64,000 nucleotides of DNA from Pseudofrankia coriaricola (GCF_001854805.1 NZ_MBLO01000058.1:1-64000); one strand, 5' to 3'; numbered from the stretch's first letter, positions 11,470-20,390 are shown. Notes: a model not told the origin generated them from the letters alone. Program-made: numbers and translations.

Positions 11470-12519
11470 TCAGGGGCCGGCGAGCTGGGGGGCGATCGCG
11501 AGGAGCTCGGCGGCGAGGGCGTCGTCGCCGAAGATCTCGGTGTGCGGCTCAGTGGGCTGGCCACGGTCCGCGACCAGCAGGCAGAACTCGACGGTGTCGA
11601 GGGTGAGCTCGGCTTCGGGCAGGCCGACAGCCGCCGCCGCGGCGGCGGCGCCGGCGCCGCCGATCTGGACCAGCCAGGAGCCGCCGCCCGGGCCGGTGAG
11701 CGTCAGGCGCACGGCGCCGGCGGGCGCGGTGGCCGCGCGCGGCGGCAGGGTGCTCAGCAGCCGCGCCGCGAGGTCCGCCATCGCGCCGAGACTGTCGGCG
11801 GGCGGCGGGGGCACCCGCAGGCCCGCCGCGGCACCGATGTCGCGTGCATGGGTCCAGGTCTCGAAGGCCCGGATCTTCAGCTGGTCCGCGACGGTCGTCC
11901 GGACGCCGTCGACCTCGACGCGCAGCGAGGCGAGCTCCGGCTGGGTGCTCAGCCTCGCCGCGATCGCTTCGACGCCGCGGCGCCACAGCGCCTGGACGCG
12001 CTCGCGCGGCCAGCCGGCAACCCAGCTGAGCAGCCGCTCGGTATGGCTGACCAGGCCGGCGACCGGGCCCGGCGCGGGCTCGACCGCGACACCGATCGCC
12101 GTCGCGAGCAGGGCGTTGCCCGCGGCGAGGTGGGGTACCAGGTCGCCCACGCGCCAGGTCAGCACCGGGCTGGGCGTGCGCAGCGCGTCATCGCTCACCT
12201 CGGCCAGCACCGACTCGAGGATGCCGGCCGCGGCGGCGAAGGGAGCGGCGAACGCGGGCACCCGCGGTGCCGGGCGCCGGCGCGCGCGGGCCGCCGCCCG
12301 CAGCTGGGCCGGCGAGGGGGCATCGGGGAGCTCGTCGACGTCGCCGAGCGCGAGCAACAGGTCGTCGACCTCTCGCCGCTCAGCCTCGGCGTACGCGCAG
12401 GTCGGACACGAACGCGTGTGTTCGGCGATCAGCCGAGCCTCATCGGCGTCACACAGGTCCGTCGTCAGATGGGCGAGAAACGCACGTCGATGTCCCTCGG
12501 ACTCATCACCCATGGTCAT
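11470..12519 (-). CDS. Zinc-finger anti-sigma factor fused to mycothiol-linked MDMPI domain
   Basis: 349 residues. The N-terminus (about 10-60) is a ZAS-type anti-sigma domain with HTRSCPTC, the His-x3-Cys-x2-Cys zinc motif. The rest (about 95-340) is an MDMPI domain of mycothiol-dependent isomerases, with the conserved WRVGDLVPHLAAGN and ETWTHARDI metal-ligand blocks, so its metal site looks intact. The start overlaps the stop of the sigma gene by ATGA (12516-12519), implying coupled translation. It should bind the adjacent ECF sigma factor in the cytoplasm; no membrane segment is present. A thiol- or mycothiol-responsive switch is inference. Confidence 0.88.
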   Translation of the reverse strand: MTMGDESEGHRRAFLAHLTTDLCDADEARLIAEHTRSCPTCAYAEAERREVDDLLLALGDVDELPDAPSPAQLRAAARARRRPAPRVPAFAAPFAAAAGILESVLAEVSDDALRTPSPVLTWRVGDLVPHLAAGNALLATAIGVAVEPAPGPVAGLVSHTERLLSWVAGWPRERVQALWRRGVEAIAARLSTQPELASLRVEVDGVRTTVADQLKIRAFETWTHARDIGAAAGLRVPPPPADSLGAMADLAARLLSTLPPRAATAPAGAVRLTLTGPGGGSWLVQIGGAGAAAAAAAVGLPEAELTLDTVEFCLLVADRGQPTEPHTEIFGDDALAAELLAIAPQLAGP

Positions 12520-13100
12520 TCGCCGATGCCTTCCTCGGCGAGAGTTCGGGCGATACGCGCGAGGGCATTCCGCATCCGTGATTTCGCGGTGCCTTCCGGT
12601 ATTCCGAGCTCGGCCGCCACCTCGCGGTAGGTCATTTCCCGATAAAACGCCAGCTCAACCGCGGTCCGTAAGGCGTCGGGCAGGTCTCGCACGATCAGGC
12701 GGACCCGGCAGGAGGTGTCTGCCGCCTCGACGGTCTCGTCCACGCCGGGCAGCTCGAACGGGCCGTGAAGCTCCGGCGCGGTCCGGCGGCGACGTCGCTC
12801 CTCGCCGCGCACCCAGTCGACCGCCCGCCGGTGCGCCAGCATCCCCAGCCACGTTCGCAGCCCGGCGCGATTGGGGTCATACGCCAGCGGATGTTCCCAG
12901 AAGTAGCCGAAAACGTCCTGGACTATGTCACTCGCGGCTTCTCGGTCTCGGGTCACCCGATGCGCGAGTGCGCGCACCAGGGTTCCGAACAACGCGTAAG
13001 CCTCGTCGAGTGCGCGCTCGTCACCAGCGACCAGCCGACCGTGCAGCTCCGCGTCTCGTACCGCGAGCGCGACCGCCGGTTGCGCGTTGTTCCCCGTCAC
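12516..13100 (-). CDS. ECF RNA polymerase sigma factor
   Basis: 194 residues from GTG 13100 (GGAGG lies 10 bases upstream); ATG 13133 is an alternative. Frames extending farther upstream would cross the terminator hairpin at 13173-13215 and are rejected. Region 2 includes DIVQDVFGYFWEHPLAYDP and RTWLGMLAHRRAVDWVRGEE. Region 4 is YREMTYREVAAELGIPEG followed by TAKSRMRNALARIARTL. Length and lack of regions 1 and 3 fit the extracytoplasmic-function class. It is cotranscribed with its anti-sigma partner. The target promoters cannot be named from this window. Confidence 0.92.
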   Translation of the reverse strand: MTGNNAQPAVALAVRDAELHGRLVAGDERALDEAYALFGTLVRALAHRVTRDREAASDIVQDVFGYFWEHPLAYDPNRAGLRTWLGMLAHRRAVDWVRGEERRRRRTAPELHGPFELPGVDETVEAADTSCRVRLIVRDLPDALRTAVELAFYREMTYREVAAELGIPEGTAKSRMRNALARIARTLAEEGIGE

Positions 13101-13172
13101 AGCACGTCCACCTCCACGCTGGCGGGAGGTCATCGTAGCGCATGGTCCAAAGCTGTCCGGTCCGCTCCACGC

Positions 13173-13215
13173 GGTGAAGGGCCGTGCCGGAATGGAACCG
13201 ACACGGCCCTTCACC
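13173..13215. terminator. Strong 18-bp hairpin terminator
   Basis: Arms 13173-13190 and 13198-13215 pair over 18 bp with one mismatch (GGTGAAGGGCCGTG against CACGGCCCTTCACC plus four more), with a 7-base loop. It lies downstream of the four-gene catabolic operon and just upstream of the sigma gene, so it separates the two minus-strand units. Confidence 0.75.
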
Positions 13216-13234
13216 GGCGCCGAGACGGAGACCG

Positions 13235-13285
13235 TCACCGGGCAAATGCCTCGTGGCAACCCCTGATGGTGTCACTGTTGTTCAT
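13235..13285 (-). pseudogene. 16-codon ORF: SnoaL-like N-terminal stub or leader peptide
   Basis: ATG 13285 is preceded by GGAGG at good spacing. The short product reads MNNSDTIRGCHEAFAR and then stops. That sequence is very like the first helix of NTF2/SnoaL-like proteins, which typically begin with a Met-Ser-Asn-Thr-type start and a YEAFARGD motif, so I take it as a truncated remnant. It also ends 20 bases before a strong hairpin, which is how an attenuation leader would look. The two readings cannot be separated here. Confidence 0.4.
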
Positions 13286-13377
13286 GCGCGGCCTCCGCTC
13301 ACGGTCCCCGCCTCGCGACGCGCGCGCGAGTCACGGCACATTCGCGCGCCCGCCGCGGGCAGATCACGGATCGGGGT

Positions 13378-13396
13378 ATGACGTGGATCACGTCAT
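13378..13396. promoter_or_regulatory. 8-bp-arm palindrome at the 3' end of the VOC gene
   Basis: ATGACGTG-GAT-CACGTCAT, perfect arms with a 3-base centre. It overlaps the stop codon of the VOC gene and lies about 90 bases before the short ORF at 13285. Compact arms and centre look more like a protein binding site than a terminator; function unknown. Confidence 0.5.
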
Positions 13397-13749
13397 GGTG
13401 TTTGCGAGTGGCGGCGCAGCTCCCAGTGGTTGCCAGCCGGGTCGGCGCAGAACACCACCGCCAGGTCGCCCCGGCCGCCGGACCGGTAGGCGATGCCGGC
13501 GGCGTCCAGCCGGCGTTCGACGTCCTCGTCGACCTCGATCGCCGTGTGGGCCCGCGCCGCGGGCCGGTGGTCGGGATCGATGCTCAGGTGGATCTGGCTG
13601 CCGTCGTCCGCCTCATACCACCGGGCGATACCGGCGAGGTCGGGCGGCACGTCCATCTTCCGGTAGCCGAGGACGTCGACGAGAAACGCGCCTTCGGCGT
13701 CGTCGAGGCCCGGCGGAACACCGAGGTTGGCGTGATGGAACCGTGGCAT
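13393..13749 (-). CDS. VOC (glyoxalase/bleomycin resistance) family protein
   Basis: 118 residues, one VOC module. It begins MPRFHHANLGVPPG and shows the usual paired beta-alpha-beta-beta-beta pattern, with a C-terminal CADPAGNHWELR where the metal-ligand Glu is expected. The first His (HHANL) would be the other ligand. It is the last gene of the operon that starts at 16997, with a 19-base gap after the amidohydrolase, so it probably acts on a pathway intermediate, as an isomerase, dioxygenase or binding protein. The family does not define the substrate. Confidence 0.87.
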   Translation of the reverse strand: MPRFHHANLGVPPGLDDAEGAFLVDVLGYRKMDVPPDLAGIARWYEADDGSQIHLSIDPDHRPAARAHTAIEVDEDVERRLDAAGIAYRSGGRGDLAVVFCADPAGNHWELRRHSQTP

Positions 13750-13768
13750 GGGTAGCGACCTCGCGATC

Positions 13769-15034
13769 TCAGAAGACGCCGATACCGGCTGCCTCGTTGC
13801 GCCTGCGCCATTCGTGCCGGGACATCCGGGTCACGTCGACGTCCTTGGCCAGCTCGCGCAGCGCGCCGACGTTCGCCTGCTCCTTGGGGGTGTGGGCGAA
13901 CGGGTCCCAGCCGAAGAACCGGCAGGCGTTCCGCCAGGTGATCTTGTCGATCTCGGGGTCGGTGCAGCCCGCGTCCTGGAACTCCTTCCAGGCGAACTCG
14001 GGCGACGTGGGCCAGGTCGTGTCGGTGTGCGGGTAGTCGCACTCCCAGGCGATGGTGTCAATGCCGATGCGATCGCGCAGCGCGAGCCCGGAGGGGTCGG
14101 TGATGTAGCAGGCCAGGATGTGCTCGCGGAACACCTCCGACGGAAGCCTGCCGCCGAAGTCGCTGTGCAGCCACGCCTGGTTCTGGACGTGCCGGTCGGC
14201 CCGGTCGAAGTAGAACGGGATCCAGCCGATCCCGCCCTCGGACAGCGCGACCTTGAGGTCCGGGAAACGCCGCAGCGTGGGGCCGAACAACAGGTCCTGC
14301 GCGATGATCGCGGAGATCTGGCAGGTCAGGATGATGAGGTGGTCGATCGGCGCCTCATCCGGCTTCTGGATCAGGCTGAAGCCCGCGCCGATGTGCAGCG
14401 ACAGCACCATGTTCTCGTCGCACAGGGCCTGCAGCATCGGGTCCCAGTGGCCGGACAGGAAGCTCGGGAAGCCCTGGGCGTGCGGCGCCTCGAGGAAGCT
14501 GATGGACCGGCAGCCCTTGCGCCCGATGCGGTGGATCTCCTTCACCGCCAGGTCGACGTCCCACATCGGCACGATGCCCAGCGGGATGAACCGGCCGGGG
14601 TAGGTGCCGCACCACTCGTCGATGACCCAGTCGTTGTAGGCCTGGAGCATCACGAGCGCGACGTCCTTGTCACGCGCCTCGTGGAAGGTCCTGGCGTTCC
14701 AGCCCGCCATGGTCGGGAAGCACATGGACGCGAGCACGCCGTTCGCGTTCATGTCCCGGACCCGCTCGTGCACATCGAAACAGCCCGGGCGCAGCTCCGA
14801 ATAGGTGCCCGGGTTGAAACCCCATTCCTCGCTCGGCCAGCCCACCGTGGCGGCCATGCCGAAGTTCGTCGAGGTCCCCTCACCCTGGAAGACCCACTGG
14901 TCCAGGCCCTGCTCGTTCCGCACGACCTTCGGAGCCTCGTCCCGCCACTTGGCCGGGACGTGCTTCTCATACATGTCCGGCGGCTCGATCATATGGTCGT
15001 CGATGCTCACCAGAATCATGTCGTCCATGCGCAT
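13769..15034 (-). CDS. Amidohydrolase-family metal-dependent hydrolase/decarboxylase
   Basis: 421 residues from ATG 15034, preceded by GAGGAG. It opens with ILVSIDDHMIEPPDMY, a signature of the amidohydrolase_2 (ACMSD-like TIM-barrel) group, continues with CGTYPGRFIPLG, LSLHIGAG and ends with the WECDYPHTD block expected near the last metal ligand. Members hydrolyse or decarboxylate aromatic or ring-cleavage acids using a divalent metal. It is third in a four-gene operon after an isomerase-like protein and a zinc dehydrogenase. A clear paralogue lies at 47450-48733, also beside a zinc dehydrogenase. Exact reaction unknown. Confidence 0.92.
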   Translation of the reverse strand: MRMDDMILVSIDDHMIEPPDMYEKHVPAKWRDEAPKVVRNEQGLDQWVFQGEGTSTNFGMAATVGWPSEEWGFNPGTYSELRPGCFDVHERVRDMNANGVLASMCFPTMAGWNARTFHEARDKDVALVMLQAYNDWVIDEWCGTYPGRFIPLGIVPMWDVDLAVKEIHRIGRKGCRSISFLEAPHAQGFPSFLSGHWDPMLQALCDENMVLSLHIGAGFSLIQKPDEAPIDHLIILTCQISAIIAQDLLFGPTLRRFPDLKVALSEGGIGWIPFYFDRADRHVQNQAWLHSDFGGRLPSEVFREHILACYITDPSGLALRDRIGIDTIAWECDYPHTDTTWPTSPEFAWKEFQDAGCTDPEIDKITWRNACRFFGWDPFAHTPKEQANVGALRELAKDVDVTRMSRHEWRRRNEAAGIGVF

Positions 15035-15070
15035 GGGACCGCTCCTCTCACTGTGGTTGGCGTCCGGAGG

Positions 15071-15097
15071 GGTATGGAGGGTATGGAGGGTATGGAG
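15071..15097. repeat. Three 9-bp tandem repeats
   Basis: GGTATGGAG occurs three times without change in the gap between the dehydrogenase and amidohydrolase genes. It lies in the untranslated spacer of the operon; likely slippage. Confidence 0.9.
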
Positions 15098-15108
15098 GCG
15101 TTCACGGA

Positions 15109-16161
15109 TCAGGCAGCCGGCAGGTCGACCAGGACCTTGATCCGCCGGCCGGCCCGCAGGTCCAGCAGCGCGGCGCGAAGATCGTTCAGCTCGACGTGCT
15201 CGACCCACCCCGCCGTCGGGTACGCACCGCCCGCGATGAGGTCGATCACCCGCCGGAACACTCCCGGGGCGTACCCCAGCGATCCGGTGAGCTCGATCTC
15301 GCCACGTGACAGCACCCAGGGCGGGAAGCTCACCTCCCGGTCGGAGAAGGCGATCCCGACGTAGCGTCCCCTCGCGCGCAGCACGGCCGGGGCGAGCGAG
15401 AACGTGGCGGGCGCGCCGGCGCAGTCGACGACCGCGTCGACGCCGCGCCCCTTCGTCCGCCGGCGCACCTCGTCGGCGACGTCGACGAGGCCCGGATCGA
15501 GGACCTGCGCGACGCCGAGCGCCGCCACGGCCGCGCGGCGAGCCGCCACCGGCTCGACCACCAGGATGTCGTCCACTCCGACGGCGCGCAGGCCGAGAAC
15601 GGCGCCGACCCCGATCGGTCCGGCGCCGAGCACGAGGGCGGACTGGCCCGGCTGGGCCTCGGAGCGCAGCACACCGTTGAACGCGACCGAGATCGGTTCC
15701 ACCAGCGCGGCGTCGGCCAGGGACATCGAGTCGGGAATCGGGTGCGTCATCGCCCGGGGAACGACGGTGAACTGGGCCAGGCCGCCCCCGTGCGAACACA
15801 GCCCGTGTGTCATCACCAGGCGGCACAGCTGCGGCAGCCCGGCCTGGCAGCGGTCACAGTCACCGCAGGAGTAAAGCGGTTCCACGCACACCCGGTCGCC
15901 GGCCGCGACGTCCATGACGCCCTCACCGACGGCGGTGACCGTTCCGGCGAACTCATGACCCGGGATCTGGGGCAGCACCCCGCCGGTGAGCGGGTGCGGC
16001 GTGGTCGTGCAGGCCCGCGGGCCGGAGAAGTACTCGTGCAGGTCCGTGCCACACAGCCCGTTGTGGGCCACCGCGATCTTCACCTCGCCGGCGGTCGGCT
16101 CGGGCTCCGGGATCTCCTCGATCCGCACGTCCTCGTGGGCGTGTAATCGTGCCGCGATCAT
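15109..16161 (-). CDS. Zinc-dependent alcohol dehydrogenase (threonine/butanediol dehydrogenase-like)
   Basis: 350 residues, full length for the medium-chain family. Catalytic zinc ligands are visible in CGTDLHEYF and PGHEFAG; the structural zinc lobe is CGDCDRCQAGLPQLC (four Cys). The NAD(P) fold has VLGAGPIGVGAVLGLRAVG. It most resembles 2,3-butanediol or threonine dehydrogenases, oxidising a secondary alcohol. Its start overlaps the stop of the upstream isomerase gene (ATGA, 16158-16161), so the two are coupled. Cytosolic; substrate unknown. Confidence 0.93.
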   Translation of the reverse strand: MIAARLHAHEDVRIEEIPEPEPTAGEVKIAVAHNGLCGTDLHEYFSGPRACTTTPHPLTGGVLPQIPGHEFAGTVTAVGEGVMDVAAGDRVCVEPLYSCGDCDRCQAGLPQLCRLVMTHGLCSHGGGLAQFTVVPRAMTHPIPDSMSLADAALVEPISVAFNGVLRSEAQPGQSALVLGAGPIGVGAVLGLRAVGVDDILVVEPVAARRAAVAALGVAQVLDPGLVDVADEVRRRTKGRGVDAVVDCAGAPATFSLAPAVLRARGRYVGIAFSDREVSFPPWVLSRGEIELTGSLGYAPGVFRRVIDLIAGGAYPTAGWVEHVELNDLRAALLDLRAGRRIKVLVDLPAA

Positions 16162-16997
16162 CCGGACACCTGGTCAATCAGAGCCTGTGCCCGGCCTTTG
16201 GCCAGCAGGGCTGCCTCGGTCGGGGCCATCGCCTCCGTGACGGGCGAGATGACCTCCGGACCCACCGAGCCGAGCGCCCCGATCCGCTGAAGCGTCCCGA
16301 ACAGGCGGACGAGGTCGAAACAGCCGTCGCCGGGCAGCAGTCGATGGAAGGTGTCCTGGGCGAGAGTTCCCTGGAGGTCGGCTCCCCCGTCGGAGACCTG
16401 CACCGTGAAGATCCGGTCGCCGGGCAGGGCCTCCAGGGCCGCGTAGTCGGGATTGCCGCGGAAGAAGTGCCAGGTGTCGAGGACCAGGCCGCCGTTCGCG
16501 CGGTCGGCGTCCGCCACGACGGCCGCGGCGCCTGGCAGGTCGCTGATCGCCATCATCGCGAGGAACTCCAGCTGGACGCGGGTGCCGACGTCGGCCGCGC
16601 GGTCACACAGCCGGCCGAACGACGCGGCGACCTGCGCCGGCGGCAGGTCGCAGGTCGGCCGGGAGAACACCGTCAGCGACTCGGCCGGGAGCGCCTCGCA
16701 CATGCGCAGCACCTCGTCGGCGGTGAACGCGACGGAGCGCGCGCCCGGTATCGGTGCGCCCTCGTACCAGTTCATGAACCCGTCGAGCACGATGCCGAGG
16801 CCGGCGTCGCGCAGCCGTCCGCCCAGGTCCTCGGGCTTGGTGCCCGCCTCCTCGGCCAGCGCCACGTCGAGCGGGCTGATCGACAGCTGGTGGAACCCGC
16901 AGGCCGCGGCCGCGTCGATCCGCCGTTCGAGTGGACTGTTCAGGCCGAGCGTTCCCGACCACAGCACCCAGTCGATGCCGTCCGGCGCCTCGCGCAT
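16158..16997 (-). CDS. Sugar phosphate isomerase/epimerase-like TIM-barrel protein
   Basis: 279 residues from ATG 16997; longer frames upstream are Arg-rich and run through tandem repeats. The fold pattern is that of xylose-isomerase-like TIM barrels (AP_endonuc_2 group): [17 protein letters not shown] near the start, [13 protein letters not shown] in the middle, [14 protein letters not shown] with the metal-ligand Asp/His, and a late [13 protein letters not shown]. It is the first gene of the operon with dehydrogenase, amidohydrolase and VOC protein. It may isomerise or cleave a polyol, keto acid or aromatic derivative; no specific substrate can be assigned. Confidence 0.88.
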   Translation of the reverse strand: MREAPDGIDWVLWSGTLGLNSPLERRIDAAAACGFHQLSISPLDVALAEEAGTKPEDLGGRLRDAGLGIVLDGFMNWYEGAPIPGARSVAFTADEVLRMCEALPAESLTVFSRPTCDLPPAQVAASFGRLCDRAADVGTRVQLEFLAMMAISDLPGAAAVVADADRANGGLVLDTWHFFRGNPDYAALEALPGDRIFTVQVSDGGADLQGTLAQDTFHRLLPGDGCFDLVRLFGTLQRIGALGSVGPEVISPVTEAMAPTEAALLAKGRAQALIDQVSG

Positions 16998-17314
16998 CCC
17001 GTGTTCCTCTACGTCGTGTTTCCCGTACGTCGAGTGTCGAGCCAGGCCGTCGACAAGCTGGCTGGCCGACCGGCCGGCCCCACTACCTGCGTCGCGTACC
17101 TGCGTCGCGTACCTGCGTCGCGTCGTCCGACCGCGCGCGTCCGCCCCACAGCGCATCGGCACTCTACGCCCGACACGGCACCGAGTGCCACTCTTGATGT
17201 CGGGCCGCGATCGTAGCACCGGGTATGCTGCGCGCCGCCCATCCCAGCGCCTTCTGATTGTCCCTCGCCGGTCTTCCGGCCGCCCGGGAATGCGGCTCGG
17301 TCATACTCGTACGG
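16998..17314. other. Divergent intergenic region
   Basis: About 320 bases between the start of the catabolic operon (minus) and the YdeI-like gene (plus). Besides three tandem 13-bp repeats it shows no gene. The catabolic operon's promoter must be here. Confidence 0.4.
17085..17123. repeat. Three exact 13-bp tandem repeats
   Basis: TACCTGCGTCGCG is repeated three times end to end, about 90 bases upstream of the isomerase-led operon. The period is not one helical turn. It could be slippage or an iteron-like binding site in the promoter. Confidence 0.9.
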
Positions 17315-17767
17315 GTGAGATTCCGGGCGACCGTCGACCTGCACGGCACCACGGCGACGGGCATCGAGGTGCCCGCGGACGTCGTCGCGGAGCTGAACAG
17401 CGGCAAGCGGCCCAAGGTCACCGTGACGATCGGGCCGCACACCTACCGGACCACGGTCGCCCCCATGGGCGGCCGGTACCTCATCCCCCTTTCCGCCGAG
17501 AACCGCGGCGCGGCCGGGGTGTCCGCCGGCGACGAGGTCGACGTGGAACTGGCCCTCGACGCCGCCCCCCGGATCGTCGAGGTACCCGACGACCTCGCGG
17601 CGGCGATCGCGGGGGCGCCCGTGGCGCAGGCGACGTTCGACCAGCTCGCCTTCTCGCACCGCAAGGAATGGGTCCGGTGGGTGACCGAGGCGAAGAAGCC
17701 CGAGACCCGCCAGACCCGCATCACCAAGACCGTCGAGGCCCTGAGCGCCGGCCGCCGCAACCGCTAA
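17315..17767 (+). CDS. YdeI/OmpD-associated family protein with DUF1905 domain
   Basis: 150 residues from GTG 17315 ([20 protein letters not shown]). The first about 95 residues form the DUF1905 beta domain ([20 protein letters not shown]); the C-terminus has the YdeI-type helical end with [20 protein letters not shown]. Proteins of this set are small, cytosolic and mostly uncharacterised; some are linked to bacteriocin protection. An upstream TTG frame start at 17258 is unlikely. It is monocistronic apart from the gene remnant that follows 29 bases later. Confidence 0.85.
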   Translation: MRFRATVDLHGTTATGIEVPADVVAELNSGKRPKVTVTIGPHTYRTTVAPMGGRYLIPLSAENRGAAGVSAGDEVDVELALDAAPRIVEVPDDLAAAIAGAPVAQATFDQLAFSHRKEWVRWVTEAKKPETRQTRITKTVEALSAGRRNR

Positions 17768-17796
17768 ACGCCGCGCCAGGGCAGCCCGCCGGGTCA

Positions 17797-17964
17797 ATGG
17801 AGCTGTGCGGGCCGCCACGCGAGATGTTCACGCCGACGTTCGCCGCCGCGCGGGCCGTCGGCTGGAGCGCGAACATCCTCGAACAGGCGATGGACGGCAA
17901 GATAATCCGCCCCGCGGCGCGCTACGTGGGGCCGCCACCACCGCGGCCCGTGCCCGCCGGCTGA
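17797..17964 (+). pseudogene. Orphan C-terminal fragment of citrate synthase
   Basis: 55 codons beginning at an ATG and ending TGA. The product contains [20 protein letters not shown] and [12 protein letters not shown], the unmistakable end of type-II citrate synthases. The rest of the enzyme (about 370 residues, including all active-site residues) is absent upstream, where a YdeI-like gene ends 29 bases earlier. It is therefore a remnant left by deletion or recombination. Its last 43 bases overlap, antisense, the 3' end of the GGDEF gene. Confidence 0.85.
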
Positions 17965-20390
17965 CGCTTGTGGGCCGGTGCTGAGGTGGAAGCCGGCGTG
18001 GACGCCGATGGTCGCCGGGTTCTCGTGCCCGGGTCGCCCACGTCGGCGGGCGGCATGGCGCCAGGTATCTGGTCCATGGGGCAGGGTGAGCCGTAGAGGG
18101 AGCCGCTGCCGAGCTGGCAGCCGGCGGCGGCCAGTTCACGTGCCTGGGCCGGGTTGTCGAGGCTGGTGGCGATCACGGTGAGGTCGAGCCGGGCCGCGGC
18201 GGCGAGGACGGCGTCGCGGACCAGGTCGGCCCGCTCGTGACCGACCCGCTCACGGCCAGACGCGTCGCCGACGCGGGTGAGACAGCGGTCGAGCCTGATG
18301 ATCTGGACGGGCAGGACGTGCCAGGCGGCGAGCGTGCTCGTGTCACCGCCGACTCCGTCGAGAGCCAGCCGGACGCCGCGGGCGGCGAGGTGCCGCAGGA
18401 CGGGGGCCGCGCCGGCCGGGTCCGGGAAGCCGCAGGTGCCGGTGAGCGTCAGGATGATCGCCCGCGGGGGCAGGTCGAGGTCGACGAGAAGGTCCGCGAT
18501 GCCGGCGACGGATGTCTGTTCCAGGTCGCGGTTCATCGGGATGGTGACGAAGGTCGGCGCCCAGTAACGTCGCGGTCCCCGCGCCGCCAGGTCCTGGCAG
18601 GCCTGTCGCAGGACGAGGTCGAGCAGGGGCATGGTCAGCCCGGCCTCGTCCGCGAGCCGGTGCACCTGCTCGGACACGAGCTCCCCCGTCCGCGGGCGGC
18701 TCCAGCACGGCGTGGCCTCGAGGGCGGCCGTCCGCCAGGTACGGAGATCGACCACCGGCCGGTAGCGGACATCGAGGACGCTGTCGGGATCGTCGCCGCG
18801 CAGCGCCTGGTCCAGGTGGGCGCGGATCTGCGGGGCCGATTCGGGCGTGGACAGGTCCGGGTGGTAGACGACCAGACCACCCTTGCCCTGGCGCTTCGCC
18901 GCGTACATGGCCAGGTCCGCGTCCCGAAGCAGGGAGTCGGCCACCGGATGACGAGCCGGGTCGGCCAGGACGAGGCCGAGGCTGGCACCGACCGGCCGGG
19001 AACGGCCCGCCAGCAGGCAGGGAGCCCGGATCGTCGCGGCCAGCCGGCGGCACACCGTCTCCGGGTCGTCGTGGCCGCCCTCGAGGAGCAGGGCGAACTC
19101 GTCACCGCCAAGTCGGGCGACCGTGTCGCCGGACCGGACAGTGTCGCGAAGCCGTCCAGCGGTGATCCGGAGCAGTTCGTCGCCGACGGCGTGGCCGAGT
19201 GTGTCGTTGACCCGTTTGAAGTCGTCCAGATCGCAGAACACGAGCGCGAACGGCCGGCCGTCCCGGAACGCGAGCGCGTGCGCCAGCTGGTCGGCGAACA
19301 GCGCCCGGTTGGCCAGCCCGGTGAGAGGATCGTGGAAAGCCTGGTGGTGCAGCTCCTGCCGGCTCGCCCGAACCGACACCAGCAGCCGGGTGTTCTCGCC
19401 CAGCATCATCATCTGCCGGACCAGGACCACCAACAACAGGCCGAGCAGGCCAAATGTCTCGACATGGCCGACGGCGCCGCCGGCGATCAGCTGGCTGACC
19501 GAGAGCCCGCCGACCACGCCGAGCGCCAGATAGGGCAACGCGGCCTGCACCCACAGGGTCCGCGGACCCCGGCGCCGGGTGGGCGCCGCGGAACTCGGCA
19601 TCGGGACCAGGCAGGCCAGGAGGATCGACAACCAGCCCGCGACAGCGAGGACCTCCAGGATCGGCGAGATGCCGCGGACACGCTCGACGATCGCGATCAG
19701 ATAGACCGCCGTATACGACAGCATCGCGCTCAGACCGGCACCCAGCAGCGCGAGCGCGAGCCCCGACCGAGGCCGCCGGAACGTCGCCAGGAGCAGGATG
19801 CCAGCCACCAGGATCAAGAAACTCGCGGCCGACCCGACGGCGGACAGCAACCAAACGGTATCGACGTGTCGCGCCCGGACCATTGGCTCCAACAAGATCG
19901 ACCACACGAGCAGGACGACGGAGCCGACGACCACCACGCAGTCCAGCGTGGTGATCGCATACCAGCGATGTCCGGCTCGGCCGGCGCCGACGCGACGATC
20001 CGCGGCGTCGAGCGGGTCGGTGGGAAAGGTCAGCACACCCGCCAAGGCCAGCGCGACGATCAGCAGGAAAGCCTGAGCCGACCCGGACATGCGCGTCGCG
20101 AGCGCCGATCCGTGCCCAAAGGCCCAGCCGACGTGCCAGACCAGCGCGACGGCCAACGGGACCATCGCCAGTTCGATGAGCAGCCGCCAGCGCCGGTCAG
20201 GCCCGCGGGCACGCCGCGCGGTCCACGCCAGGCAGACCACCGTCGCCAGGCTTACGGCGGCGGTCGCACAGCTGCCGACCGCCGCTCCTGGACGCGACGG
20301 AAGAACTATCGTGCATACAGCCACGACAACCAGGTAGGCCAAACCCACCGACGCCACGTAGCGTGGCGCCGAGCGACTGCCGGTCGTCAT
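17922..20390 (-). CDS. Membrane diguanylate cyclase-like protein with degenerate EAL domain
   Basis: About 822 residues from ATG 20390. Roughly eight to nine membrane segments fill the first 320 residues. A GGDEF domain follows (about 345-510) with intact [10 protein letters not shown]. The EAL domain (about 525-775) has lost its catalytic residues: EAL reads EATPCW, the DDFG loop reads [13 protein letters not shown], and VIAEG reads VIATS. It should make c-di-GMP but not degrade it; the EAL part may bind ligand. The C-terminal 30 residues are low complexity and overlap the citrate synthase remnant. A paralogue without EAL lies at 45609-47330. Confidence 0.9.
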   Translation of the reverse strand: MTTGSRSAPRYVASVGLAYLVVVAVCTIVLPSRPGAAVGSCATAAVSLATVVCLAWTARRARGPDRRWRLLIELAMVPLAVALVWHVGWAFGHGSALATRMSGSAQAFLLIVALALAGVLTFPTDPLDAADRRVGAGRAGHRWYAITTLDCVVVVGSVVLLVWSILLEPMVRARHVDTVWLLSAVGSAASFLILVAGILLLATFRRPRSGLALALLGAGLSAMLSYTAVYLIAIVERVRGISPILEVLAVAGWLSILLACLVPMPSSAAPTRRRGPRTLWVQAALPYLALGVVGGLSVSQLIAGGAVGHVETFGLLGLLLVVLVRQMMMLGENTRLLVSVRASRQELHHQAFHDPLTGLANRALFADQLAHALAFRDGRPFALVFCDLDDFKRVNDTLGHAVGDELLRITAGRLRDTVRSGDTVARLGGDEFALLLEGGHDDPETVCRRLAATIRAPCLLAGRSRPVGASLGLVLADPARHPVADSLLRDADLAMYAAKRQGKGGLVVYHPDLSTPESAPQIRAHLDQALRGDDPDSVLDVRYRPVVDLRTWRTAALEATPCWSRPRTGELVSEQVHRLADEAGLTMPLLDLVLRQACQDLAARGPRRYWAPTFVTIPMNRDLEQTSVAGIADLLVDLDLPPRAIILTLTGTCGFPDPAGAAPVLRHLAARGVRLALDGVGGDTSTLAAWHVLPVQIIRLDRCLTRVGDASGRERVGHERADLVRDAVLAAAARLDLTVIATSLDNPAQARELAAAGCQLGSGSLYGSPCPMDQIPGAMPPADVGDPGTRTRRPSASTPASTSAPAHKRQPAGTGRGGGGPT

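Noticed and set aside
12516-13259. Longer version of the ECF sigma factor
   Set aside because: The extension would be encoded across a strong terminator hairpin and has no sigma-factor sequence; GTG 13100 is the sensible start.
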